Shown piece by piece: positions 10,104-19,720 of a stretch of DNA of 64,000 nt. This stretch comes from Mesocentrotus franciscanus. Its lineage: Eukaryota; Echinodermata; Echinoidea; Camarodonta; Strongylocentrotidae. Position 1 is the first letter of the stretch, and each line of letters begins with the position of its first letter. A program made the translations under genes and the position numbers. The stretch is taken from assembly GCA_037976565.1 (NCBI GenBank), contig CP137672.1, positions 37,484,672-37,548,671 on the forward strand, given 5' to 3'. Under the pieces are notes generated by a model. It had not been told where the DNA came from and did no database searches. It saw only the letters and a program-made list of their open reading frames with translations.

Positions 10104-10547
10104 CCGTAAGGGACGGTGCATGTAGCTTCAGTAGGTTTCATGTCAGAATGCATGGTTTGGGCTGTTGCTAGCCAAGGCCATACCATCTTGATCAAGTTCA
10201 AGGACGTACGGGCCCCCTCCCTTGCATGTGCATTATTTTCATACAGATCACTAAATGATTAGTACTTCCGCCACACGTATAAGTACATGCCAACTTGCAC
10301 ATTTTGTGAACCTATCGGCGCCTTCATTCTATCTGTGCCGGTGCCTGAGTTGAACCACTGATCGCAACTATACTGCAAAGCAGACGATCCTATTACACTT
10401 TTACAGTATTAGAAAATCTCCAATGTTATTTGATTTTAAATAACTTTCATCAACACAAGTCCAGAGTTTTTCAAAGTAAGAGACAGATATATCGCATAGA
10501 AGTTAGAACTCTGAAGGCTGATCGAGATTACCGCAACAACTGTCAAT
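10104..10547. other. Non-coding, possible upstream region of the 10548 ORF
   Basis: No repeat boundary recognised. If 10548 is a true start, this would hold its promoter and 5' UTR. I see no clear TATA or initiator. Confidence 0.3.
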
Positions 10548-10757
10548 ATGTCAGGAAGAGTGAGAAGGCGAGAGTCAGCAAATCCCACGGATTCTGCCAC
10601 CATTTCCCTGAACGAAAAAATCCTGAAAGAGTGCAACACGCTGTACACGGATGAGGAAAGAGGTTTGTATCAATATTCTTTAAGAATGCAAAAAAGGAAT
10701 AGAGGGGTCTACCTTGAGTTTGACTCTGTGATTGATCCCTTCAGATTAAAAAAATAA
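10548..10757 (+). CDS. Possible first coding exon, protein not recognised
   Basis: An ATG after TGTCAAT opens the frame MSGRVRRRESANPT, then DSATISLNEKILKECN, TLYTDEER. The first 38 codons are non-AT-biased and protein-like: a basic N-terminus, then an amphipathic helix-like stretch. After GAAAGAG there is GTTTGT, a weak possible donor (about 10663), and beyond it the composition turns intron-like although the frame stays open to a TAA at 10755. This fits a first exon of a plus-strand gene whose other exons I could not find. A chance ORF is the alternative. No function is proposed. Confidence 0.35.
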   Translation: MSGRVRRRESANPTDSATISLNEKILKECNTLYTDEERGLYQYSLRMQKRNRGVYLEFDSVIDPFRLKK

Positions 10758-10788
10758 AAGGATCCGGTAACTTTGTCTCACTCTCAGA

Positions 10789-10985
10789 TTCTGAAACAAA
10801 ATCCTAGATTTAGCTCATGCTGCAATGATAATTATAAACCTTTATTAGGCTATGCTATAGCCTATAGCCTTAGGTCAGTCAGGAACCCCATGAATTTTAC
10901 AAGCCGATCGCCTGTCTGATTATAAAGATATTTATGATTGGAAATCGAAACCAAATTTTTCGTTTTCCTAATGGTTTTCATAACA
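10789..10985 (-). repeat. Host repeat R1, distal half (split copy)
   Basis: The reverse complement matches 46156-46372 almost throughout, including AATCAGACAGGCGATCGG, CCTGACTGACCTAA and GCATGAGCTAAATC. It is the second half of a roughly 400-bp repeat whose first half lies at 13652-13840. The halves are separated by the 2.66-kb element 10989-13648. Confidence 0.85.
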
Positions 10986-11221
10986 CTAGGCCTAGGCTAG
11001 ACCGAAAGCTTCAGTCTCTGATATTGACGGTTGTTCCGCTGAGCCTGAGATTGCATCTGGCTCCTCTGACCGCCTCTATACATAGACTGAACTCTGAAGT
11101 ACGGCTATGTGGTAGTGTAGGGAACAAATGTTTCGGTTGAGCCGGACCGTGATGAATGAGATATGCAACAAGTTTTTCACTCTTTACGTCTTCATATATC
11201 CACTTTGGCTGCAATATTACT

Positions 11222-11445
11222 AGGGTGTCTGATCGCACACCTGATGTTGTGTGCTAAAATCCTTCCCATAGAGATTGCACCCAGCCCTATGCAGTCTATG
11301 TGCATTACGCGATCATGCAAAATTGGTCAAAGTAGGGTGTCTGATCGCGCACCCGATGTTGTGTGCTAAAATCCTTCCCATTGAGATTGCACCCAGCCCT
11401 ATGCAGTCTACGTACATTGCGCGACCATGCAAAATTGGTCAATGT
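11222..11445. repeat. 112-bp tandem duplication
   Basis: Two units beginning at 11222 and 11334, each opening AGGGTGTCTGATCGC and running through ATGTTGTGTGCTAAAATCC, GCACCCAGCCCTATGCAG and CATGCAAAATTGGTCAA. They differ at only a few positions. The opening GGGTGTCTGA is the inverse of the TCAGACACCC that ends both 768-bp units. Confidence 0.85.
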
Positions 11446-12975
11446 TTTTATCACCAAATCGAAATTCAAACCTAAATCGCTTGTGATCCTGAAGGTGAAA
11501 CTCAATAAATGAAGTGTCATATGAAAGAGCAGGTTTTTCTCCATATTTCCCAAAGGGGCTCACTTCGGAATTCTAAAAATATCTTGATCAAAACAGCGAT
11601 TTAAACATCGTTTCCATCGTAGCTCGATCTTTGCCACTTTCCTGAACCGAGCCCCCAGGCTTATGTAGGGCTAGACGTAAGGAAAATATCCCAGCACTTA
11701 TTTTTCGCTAGCCCCAAGGGATCACAAGCGATTACAGTTTGAAAATACCCTTCCCACATTTTTCGGATCAGCTAAGCAGGGAGGTGTGAGCTCCGCGCGG
11801 CCGAACCCATGGTGATAGCGTAAAATCTGCACATGAATAAACATCGGACCGCATGTTTGCAAACCCGGAAGTGGGTGCCCATTGAAGACAATGGATTGCC
11901 GATCGCGCATCATTTAAGCAACACGTGCGCTTGCACGCGTATGTGTACGCTTGCATATTGCGCAATTCAGGTGTTGTGCTAAATTTAGCAAAACAACATA
12001 ACTCTGCGTGTACGTCTTTTCGTCGATTCTTACAAAAATGGATGAATATTGTAAGGAATTGAAGGGGCTGTAACTTTTGATAGAAACATCGGTGAGTCTT
12101 GAAATTTGAAATGTATTATTCTGAGTGAATAATTTTTTCAATTATCCAACCATAATGGTGAAAAACGATCCAAAAGGGAAAATTGAAAAATCGTTCAGAC
12201 ACCCTAGTCAAAGTTTGTATTATTAAGTCAGGATTCAAAACTTTATTCTTTGTGATCCTGAAGGTGATACTCAATAAATGAGGTGTTGATGAAAGAGCAG
12301 ATTAATTCCAATATTTCCAGAGGGCGTCATCTCGAAATTCTAAAAATATCTTGGTCAAAACAGCTATTTAAACATTGTTTCCTGGCTAACTCCGAAATTT
12401 GCCACTTATAAGATATGACGCCCCTGGCGATAAGTAGTCCCAGTCGTAAGGAAAATATCCCTACGCTTATTTTTTCTGTAGCCCCCAGGGATCACAAACT
12501 ATTACAGTTTGAAAATACCCTTCCCCACATTTTTCGGATCAGCTAAGTGAGGAGGCGTGAGCTCCGCGCTGGCCGAACCCATGGTGATAGCGCATAAAAT
12601 CTGCACATGAATATGCATCGGACCGCTTGTGTACCAACCTGGAAGTGGGTGCCCATTGAAGACGAGTTGCGCATCATTTAAGCAACAGGCGTACGCTTGC
12701 ACGAGTATGTGTACGCTTGCATATTGCGCAATTCAGCTGTTGTGCTAAATTTAGCAAAACAACATAACTCTGCGTGTATGTCTGCTTCGTTGATTCTTAC
12801 AAAAAATGGATGAATATTGTAGGAAATTGAAGGGGCTGTAATTTTTGATAGATACATCGGTGAGTCTTGAAATTTGAAATGTATTATTCTGAGTGAATAA
12901 TTTTTTCAATTATCCAACCATAATGTTGAAAAACGATCCAAAAGGGAAAATTGAAAAATCGTTCAGACACCCTAA
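11440..12975. repeat. 768-bp tandem duplication, two units
   Basis: Unit 1 is about 11440-12207 and unit 2 about 12208-12975. Landmarks recur 768-769 bp apart: TTGTGATCCTGAAGGTGA at 11481 and 12250, and CAGACACCCTA at 12196 and 12964. Shared internal words include GTGAGCTCCGCGC, GAACCCATGGTGATAGCG and GCGCAATTCAG. Both units end ATCGTTCAGACACCCTA. A 52-bp inverse copy of that end lies at 13871-13922. Confidence 0.9.
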
Positions 12976-13651
12976 TATTACACTGAATCTTATTAAGAAT
13001 TAAAAATGACACGGAAACATCCACTTTGCCTTACGATAGCTTGCTCATTTAGATCCTAAGTTAATGATTAATCCGAGAAAGTCTTGATTTGTTGTCAGCC
13101 ATCTTGGTTTGAGTTGATGAATATTCATTTTTTCTTTTCGAACGTCCAATAGCTACGTATGAGTCGGCCCGGCGTGAGCCGGTGATGTTTGAATATTCAT
13201 AAGCCCAATATCAAACACGTGCTCTGATTGGCCATTGGGCTTGTTTTGGTCTGTTGACCCGGAAATATATCGGCCGGGTCATGTCATAGATTACCAGTTT
13301 GAATGCATGAATGTACCGTTTCATGGTTCTGAGATAAAAAAATTGGATAATTCATATACGTAAGTCCGTAAATTTCGCATTTGGAAATAAGTCATACAAA
13401 ATTTGTTAACTGTACATAGGAGAAAAATAGACATAGTTTTTTTTCTGATTTATAAATCAGAAAATTAGATCTAAATAAAGAAAATCGGGGGAGAATTTTT
13501 TGTTGTAAAAAGTGGTCCAGAATCGGCTCAATCTCCCCCTCTTGTGCTAGACGTGTAGGTTACCGTCTGTGTATGGGGAATGTCAACAAATGTCGGTTTT
13601 ATTAAAGAATGACCCATACCAGACGGTTATTTCTGTCTAGGCCTAGGCCTA

Positions 13652-13840
13652 CAGTCTATTGGGGAAAACGAGTATGGTAAAACCGGTCACTCAATGATTT
13701 TTACTTTTTTGAGGCACTTCTTTATCATTTTAAAGCGCAATTTTTTCAGGGCTTCAATATTACACCATATCACAGACACTGATAACACGTAGGGCCGTGC
13801 ATCTCAGATTTAACATTGTTAAACGATGCCTTTAAGGCTA
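13652..13840 (-). repeat. Host repeat R1, proximal half, with an unoccupied insertion site
   Basis: The reverse complement matches 45258-45431 plus 46137-46163: CCCTACGTGTTATCAGTGTC, GATATGGTGTAATATTGA, TTGAGTGAC-GGTTTTACCATA, then CTC-TTTTCCCCAATAGACTG. At 45.4 kb a 705-bp element sits at the TA in that word. Here the TA is empty (13676-13677). Confidence 0.88.
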
Positions 13841-14093
13841 CAAATAGTACAATTACAAAGTACAAGTACTAGGGTGTCTGAACGATTTTTCAATTTTCCC
13901 TTTTTGATCGTTTTTCACCATTTCACCACTTATGCCCAAATACTACATTTTACCGGATGCATAGTTTGGTGTTCAGATCCGTAACACCGATTTGCAATGC
14001 AGTCCCTATGGTCGATTTCTGTCTCTAAAGAGAGGAGCCGACCCTACCCAAATCAGAGGCTAACGAACGAAAGAGACAGAAATTTTCGGTCTA
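13841..14093. other. Spacer with a solo element end
   Basis: Contains TAGGGTGTCTGAACG and about 52 bp (13871-13922) matching, in inverse orientation, the end of the 768-bp units. After that the match stops. It also holds GAGACAGAAATTTTCGGTCT, resembling the end words of the 10989-13648 element. Confidence 0.6.
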
Positions 14094-15014
14094 GGTCTAG
14101 GCTAGACAGAAATAACCGTCTGGTATGGGTCATTCTTTAATAAAACTGACATTTGTCGACATTCCCCATACGCAGACGGTATGACTGTCATATAGGCTGT
14201 GTGTGGAAGATATCACGGCTAGATTTTAGTCGTTAGGCCCCTCCGAAAAACATGACAAACTTGAGGAGAAATACATCAATTTTCCTCAATTGCAGTAATT
14301 TTCTAGTCAATCATAAGTCGCTAAGAGTTCTTTTGTACCCCCACGAAGAAAACAAAATGAAATAAAAGGACTTACCGAGCTTTTGGCTGCTTCTCGATGA
14401 TCCACGTCAAGCATTCTGACCGACAGAAATCAAAATGGCGGCTTATGAATATTCAAATACGATATGAAGATGGTTGACCTCCGCGCGTCGCGTTGAGGAT
14501 AGCGCGCACGTGAACTCCCGGTACACCCAGTATCCACCATGCATTTCCGATGCGAGACGTAAGTGCACGTACGCGCACGTCTATGAATGAGGTCAATGGG
14601 TGGAGACTAAAAAACTTTGTCATGAATATTCATTACTTTGATTTAAGATAGCTGACGTCTGAAGACAGTTAAGTGGAAGAGATAACACTTTTTTGTAGAA
14701 GATTTCATATGCAGAGGTCCAAGGTACATATTTTCTGAATGTTTATCATGTTTGTTTTAATGTGAAATGCAAAAGTCACATGTAAATGTGTGTGCATGCG
14801 ATTATGACAAAAAAGGATTAAACTTAGCGTCAACGGTCAGGGCAGTATCGTGTTATCGTATATCTGTAGACTGTATCTTTAACGTACGATGGCATAGACG
14901 ATTCAGTCTCTATATCCGGAGGTCTAGTGGAGCCAGACGTAGTCTCAGTGGAATAATCGACGATAAAGAGACTGGAGCTTTTGGTCTAGGTCTAGGCTAG
15001 ACCGAAAGCTTCAG
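14094..15014 (+). mobile_element. Second, rearranged copy of the CTAG-ended element family
   Basis: Starts with GGCTAGACAGAAATAACC and shares about 85 bp with the inverted end at 13561-13648 (GTCTGGTATGGGTCATTC, ACATTTGT-GACATTCCCCATAC). It closes near 14974-14998 with GAGCTTTTGGTCTAGG, and an inverted copy of that end abuts it (GGCTAGACCGAAAGCTTCAG). The result is two ends placed head to head, forming a short palindrome. The middle (about 14200-14970) is not shared with copy 1. No credible ORF. Confidence 0.55.
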
Positions 15015-15039
15015 ACTTCAGACATTCAGTCTCTGAATA

Positions 15040-15206
15040 CTAGTACTAGTACTAATCTAATTCAATCCATGAAAGGCATGACTAGAAATCTAGTCTAGTA
15101 CTTAGTAGAGTAGAGCCTAGAGGAGTAGAGCTAGACTCCTAGAGCTAGAGTCTAGTGACTAGCTAGAGTCTAGTGACTCTAGTCCTCTACTGGGTTTAGA
15201 GACTAG
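15040..15206. repeat. CTAG-rich low-complexity tract
   Basis: Fifteen CTAG tetramers fall in 167 bp, in irregular phrases such as AGCTAGAGTCTAGTGACT. They are not a simple fixed-period repeat. It directly follows the palindromic element ends at 14.98-15.01 kb. Confidence 0.8.
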
Positions 15207-16107
15207 ATTATAGATATCAAGTTGTTTGGAACTTGGATTTTAGAAGTTGGAAGTCCAAGTCTAAGTCCAACTCCAAGACCATGAGGCATGAAGACAGTTG
15301 ACATGGCCTGGTTGAGTTGGGGATACACGTAGAACTTTAGGCATTCAGCGCTGTACAGTGAGTTTACGAGCTCTAATTTGCCGATACGTTCCGAATTTAA
15401 GTGAGAGAGGGCCCCCCACTTACGTAAGCTTACGTAAGTCCCAAGTGCAATGTCAATACGATACGTAACATTACATAACGCACTGACATGCCATGCTTTA
15501 AACAGGTGACGTCAAAAATAGAAGATTTGACCGGAATTTTGGAATATCATGATTTTGGTATCAGATCAACCGGAAAATTGCACGCTATCTCCTCACACTA
15601 ATCAGAGCTGCCAACTAGTATGGATTTCCCGTAATTGGTACGGAAATTAACGATCATTACGGCAGTACGGAATGTTGTCTAAAATTACGGATTACACACA
15701 CACACACACACACAAACAAAAACAATTTTTTTTTTTTCCTTTCTCCCTCGTAAATATGATTTATCGTAGCGAGTGCTATGCAGTATGGCGGCCATCCAAC
15801 ACTCACCGAGAAAGACGGAAAAGTATCTGGTATTCTCTTATTAAATAGAAGCCAATTTTTCATGGAAAACTGATGTGTTGTGAATTTTGCGATAAAAAGG
15901 CCTACTGTCAACTGAAACGGTATCCATTTATTTCTAAAGCATATTTATTTAATTAAATTGAAATATAAGTTTGTGAATTGCATATTTTTAGTTCGTTATT
16001 TCAGAATATCAGTGTGAAATTTAATTTTGAAAAACCCGAAACTCGAATATTCAAACCCGGGTTTCGGCGTGACGGTCAGGGATCGGGCGGGGAATCGTTT
16101 CGCTTAG
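15207..16107. other. Non-coding with fragments of repeats
   Basis: Includes CAGAGCTGCCAACTAG at 15603-15618, which resembles a hAT transposon end, but no partner end was found. A (CA)n microsatellite occupies about 15694-15712, followed by a T run. A phrase of accumulating GAATATTC and AAACCCGGGTTTCGG occurs near 16045. No gene recognised. Confidence 0.4.
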
Positions 16108-16479
16108 GCCTACAAAGGATGTGATAGATCCTACATCGGTGAAACTGCCCGTCCGATAAAACAAAGAATCATTGAGCATAAGAGGGACGTCAGGCTCCGC
16201 CAAACTGACAATTCATCCGTAGCCGAACATGCCCCGGATAATCAGCATCAGCCACACTGGGACGGGGTTCAGTGCCTTTCCCAAGAACGGCATTGGTATA
16301 CACGGAGGGTAAAAGAAGCTATCAATATTCGTCTCAATCCCAATAATTTCAACAGAGACAACCAGATCGATATCCCCGAATTTTGGATGCGTACGATACG
16401 CCGGCATGACACTCCCTGTCCAGCCAGCCGGCACCGGTCGATTCCAATCAGCAGGCGAGCCGAGCCAGCGGTCTGCTGA
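16108..16479 (+). pseudogene. Penelope-like retroelement, GIY-YIG endonuclease fragment
   Basis: After a TAG at 16105 the frame reads YKGCDRSYIGETARPIKQR, then IIEHKRDVRL, SSVAEHA, HWYTRRVKEAINIRLNPNN and FNRDNQIDIPEFW, ending at TGA 16477-16479. YIGET is the second half of the GIY-YIG signature, the following Arg/Glu (RIIEH) and the RLNPNN Asn fit the fold, and HWYTRRVKEAI...L.P.N is typical of GIY-YIG proteins encoded by Penelope-like elements. In those elements the domain follows the RT and nicks target DNA. No RT is present upstream, so this is a 5'-truncated copy. The endonuclease segment itself is uninterrupted. Confidence 0.85.
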
Positions 16480-16602
16480 TTGGTTGAGCATCGTGTGCGT
16501 CGGCCAATAGGCCTTGTGCGCTATTGTTCCAATTGTTGATCGAATTAACTGACTGCCGGTCCTCCCGTTGAGTATAAAAGACGCTTGCTTACATTAGATT
16601 TT

Positions 16603-16645
16603 ATCACCTGACGAAGTGTTGCAGTGGCGCACGAAACGTCGTGAT
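16603..16645 (+). ncRNA. Hammerhead-ribozyme-like motif in the Penelope tail
   Basis: About 125 bp past the endonuclease stop. ATCAC (16603-16607) can pair with GTGAT (16641-16645) as stem I. CTGACGA (16608-16614) and GAAA (16633-16636) match the two conserved core strands. GTGT-GC (from 16616) can pair with GCGCAC (16627-16632) as stem II. C plus GTC (16637-16640) would be a minimal stem III with the GUC cleavage site. Penelope-like elements are known to carry hammerheads with tiny stem III that act as dimers. Two faults: an extra A after CTGACGA, and no stem III loop. Activity is unproven. Confidence 0.45.
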
Positions 16646-16649
16646 CTTT

Positions 16650-17301
16650 TAGATCCCTTATTGACCATACATTGCGAGACAAACGAATATCACTAGCGAT
16701 ATTATTTTCGAGACATGTGTTTTGTTTCACAAAATCGACTGGTCTACAAGCTAAGCTACAAACATACATAATCTAGTATGAATGCAAACCTTGAATTTGA
16801 ATTTTGAGTATCAGATGAATGACATCACAATATTTACATGTATTGTATAATATACTCTGGACAATTGAACAGACATTAATTTAAATATCAATTTTTTTTT
16901 TCTTCAAACCTATGATGAATTTTGATACTGGACAGTAGCATGCTGTCTTTTCAGAATGCACAGGCCGTCAAGTGGTATCTCTTTATGGAAGTTTCTTGAA
17001 AACATACAACGTTTTGATGATGTGTTACATGTAGGGGATAGAAGATATTTGTTGTTTCAAACTGGGTGAGTACAGTAGCAAATTACAACACAATATTACA
17101 CATACGCATTGTGAGATTCAAAGTAGCATCGAGATTCAAGACGATCCATTGGTTCACATTAACATTGCTTTCAGAGACTCTTATTACATACATGTAGATA
17201 GGAGTTGAGATTTCTGTTGCCTAAAATAAAGGTAGTATCGACTTGTTTTGTCCCTTTTTTTGTAGTGAGTTTGATCACAGTTTAAGAAAGAAAAGGCTTA
17301 A
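16650..17301. other. Non-coding gap between Penelope and DIRS relics
   Basis: AT-rich, no ORF or repeat boundary recognised. The first part may be the 3' tail of the Penelope-like element. Confidence 0.4.
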
Positions 17302-17417
17302 TTACCACAATAAATCAATGTATCTACCTATAATTTGCTAGTTTCCCTAAAACTAGGCGTCCATCGAGAACTAAAACAAACGTCACATTCGCGCATGCCC
17401 CACCCCAGTACATCGCG
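17302..17417 (+). repeat. DIRS left inverted terminal repeat
   Basis: Opens TTACCACAATAAATC, carries TGTATCTACCTAT, CTAGTTTCCCTAAAACTA, ATCGAGAACTAAAA and GCATGCCCCACCCCAGTAC. It is the inverse of 19721-19825 with a few differences. It ends one codon away from RT-coding sequence, marking the deletion junction. Confidence 0.9.
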
Positions 17418-18613
17418 GCCTACGACTCTTCATTTACCTAGACGACTGGCTCTTGGAAGCGAATTCGGAGTTGGTCCCTAGGGATCTGTTGTGCCTGCTG
17501 CTCCTGACTACACAGGAGCTAGGCTTTATAGCCAACTGGGAGAAATCGGAGCTGTCTCCCACCCGTACCCCATTGTACTTGGGTGCGGAAATAGACATCC
17601 CAAACCAGGTCGCTTGCCCCAGCCGCGACAGGTTTCGGAAGAGTGCGAGCCAAGCACTGGCTTCAGTTTCTGGGCTACCTCGCCAGTCTGGTGGAGGTAT
17701 TTCAGATTGCAGACTTCTGATAAGGCCCTTTCAGAGGCACCTCTTGAAGTTCTTTACACCTAGTGTGGATTCCCTCGATGTATGGATCCCATTACCGAGG
17801 GAAATCTTGCGTCTTCTCGCCCCCTGGACAAGTGAGTCGTTTCTTGCTCAGGGCGAGCCCCTTCGTACCCCTCTTCCATCAGTTTCCCTAACGACAGATG
17901 CGTCCCTTCTGGGCTGGGGCGGCCATTGCGGGGGCGAGATGGTTTCGGGGGATTGGTCTCATTTGCACACCATCCCCCATATCAACGTGCTGGAACTCCT
18001 GGCGGTGTTAATGTCGCTCCGTCATTTCAAGCGGGCGATTGAGGGGCGCTCCGTGCTGATCCTTACGGACAACACCACGGTGCCTACCTACATCAATCGG
18101 CAGGGCAGAACTCGTTCAGCTTCCCTGAACTCTCTTGCCGCCCAGCTGTGGAGGTGGTGTTGGGCCAACAACATTGTTCTGATAGCCTACTACATTCCCG
18201 GACAAGACAACCTTATGGCACACTTCCTCTCTCGGGGCAAGTGCCTTCCCTCGGAGTAGTTCCTCCATCCGGAGGTTTTCGATCGTCTCAGGGTGACTTG
18301 GGACCCTCTAGAAGTCAATCTCTTTGCCACCACTCTCAACCACCGTCTCCAGAGGTATTGCTCGCGGGTACAGGATCCGGAGGCTTGGGGACTAGATGCC
18401 TTTTCCCTCCATTGGGGACACTTCCGGGGGTACGCCTCCCCCTTTCCTCTGATCGCTCAGGTCCTGAGAAAGATCAAGGAGGATCAAGCGTGGGTCCTTC
18501 TGGTAGCCCCGCGCTGGCCAAGGAGACTGTGGTTCCCTCTACTCCTGTCTCTCTTGGACGGTCCCAGCCTCTGTCGGGGATCCTACATTATCTTCCTGCA
18601 GACCTTGGTGTGA
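17414..18613 (+). pseudogene. DIRS reverse transcriptase (C-terminal part) and RNase H relic
   Basis: The reading frame runs GLRLFIYLDDWLL (RT catalytic YLDD), then LGFIANWEKSELSPT and LYLGAEIDI (RT thumb side). RNase H follows: LTTDASLLGWGGH (Asp 1), INVLELLAVL (Glu), LILTDNTTVPTYIN (Asp 2) and IPGQDNLMAHFLSRGK. In the last motif the family has A-D-xLSR; here the Asp is His, so the fourth metal ligand is lost. A 69-bp segment at 17652-17720 encodes the expected WLQFLGYLASLVEV only in another frame, so two compensating indels flank it. An in-frame TAG (18257-18259) interrupts; the same frame then resumes with VFDRLRVTWDPLEVNLFAT and ends at TGA 18613. Confidence 0.9.
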
Positions 18614-18647
18614 AGACCCCGGTGTTTCACCCCGTCAGGCTTCGGTA

Positions 18648-19432
18648 AGCGCGATTGCAGATTTTCTGATCTCCTTATTTGAAAAGGGTAGAGCCCTTTC
18701 CACTTTGCGTGGATTCCCCTCGGCCATCGCCGCCATTCATGTCAGGTTTCCGGATAGCTCGGGAGTCTCTTAACTCCGATTTCCTAACTAAGTTGCTGCT
18801 AACCCGAAGCTGTCTCCTGCTTGGAGCCTGCCTAAGGTTCTGGAGGCGTTTTCAAAGCCCGCCTTTGAACCGATGTCTGAAGCTTCTCTCCTGCATTTGA
18901 CGGTCAAGACCCTGTTCCTCATCGCTATTGCGTCCGGGCAGAGGAGAAGTACTCTCCATGCCCTGTGTACCTCCCCCAGCCATATCCGGTGGGAGAGACA
19001 GGGCATTAGACTTATACCCAGGCCCTCCTTTATTGCAAAGAACCAGTCGGTTTCCTCCGGGTCAGTTGAGGTTTTCCTCAACCCCCTCTCTGACTTCTCC
19101 TCAGTCAAGGAGGACAAAGTTTGGTGTCCGGTGAGGGCATTAAAATGGTACTTGGACAGGACCAAGAGTTATCGTAAGGACGACCAGCTCTTTCTCATTA
19201 CCCGTGAACCTTACTCCCCTGCGTCCAAGGAGTCCATTTCCAGATGGATTGTCGAGACCATCCAGAGCCCACGATACTAGGAGCATCAGTACTTCCTGGG
19301 CTCTTTTTCAAGGTACCGTATTGGTCTGAAAGATACTTTGAGGGCCGCCTTTTGGCGGTCTCCAAATTCTTCACTTTCTTTTATCTAAGGACGTTTCTTT
19401 GGGTGAAGTACTGTTCGCGACTTTATCCCTGA
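18648..19432 (+). pseudogene. DIRS tyrosine recombinase relic
   Basis: Encodes the integrase-like enzyme of DIRS elements. In one frame (18648-19280, with two internal stops near 18777-18795): STLRGFPSAIAAIHVRF, TLFLIAIASGQRRSTLHAL (box I Arg) and VWCPVRALKWYLDRTKSYR. The HxxR box (AHDTRSISTSWALF) begins at 19267 in a different frame, and the downstream RAAFWRSPNSS and FYLRT (Tyr nucleophile region) need two further shifts. All catalytic boxes are recognisable but cannot be translated together. Confidence 0.88.
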
Positions 19433-19510
19433 GAGCGGCATCGTCTGCCATAAATCCCCATTAATCCCCCTCCACTTGGGACATGCCACCCGGACTTATC
19501 TGTGCTAGTC

Positions 19511-19610
19511 TAGCAAATAATAGGTAGATACATTGATTTATTGTGGTAAATCAGGAAAATCATACCTGATATTATTATTAACTATATAAGTCTATGTATC
19601 TACCTATGTC
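19511..19610 (+). repeat. DIRS internal complementary region (ICR)
   Basis: 19511-19549 (AGCAAATAATAGG...TTGTGGTAA) is the inverse of the left terminus 17302-17340. The following part to 19608, including CAGGAAAATCATACCTGATA and CTATGTATCTACCTA, is the inverse of the right terminus 19805-19863. The ICR thus carries both element ends joined, as DIRS replication models require for making a circle. Confidence 0.88.
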
Positions 19611-19720
19611 CCTCCCTCCGTCTCCTCACCTTGCCCAGCAACATGTCTTAAGCGTTGTCTCGGGCGGCTCGAAAAAAGAGGATGATGGTGGGCGTGCGTT
19701 TGTGCACGTAACCCTGGGAA

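Larger units (their letters stand above)
10989..13648. mobile_element. Non-autonomous 2.66-kb element splitting host repeat R1
   Basis: Bounded by CTA at 10986-10988 and 13649-13651 (read TAG on the repeat's strand), which would be a 3-bp target duplication. Ends are GGCCTAGGCTAGACCGAAA and, inverted, GCCTAGGCCTAGACAGAAA. Against the R1 copy at 45.3-46.4 kb, the R1 sequence reads straight across this point (GACTGTAG then TGTTAT), so the block is an insertion. It contains a 112-bp tandem duplication and a 768-bp tandem duplication, with no transposase ORF. The superfamily is unknown. Confidence 0.75.

Noticed and set aside
15603..15911. hAT-like end CAGAGCTGCCAACTAG followed by an 84-aa ORF
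   Set aside because: No matching inverted end or target duplication was found nearby, and the ORF runs through a (CA)n tract and has no domain.
18788..19165. 125-aa minus-strand ORF
   Set aside because: It is a shadow of the DIRS recombinase on the other strand.
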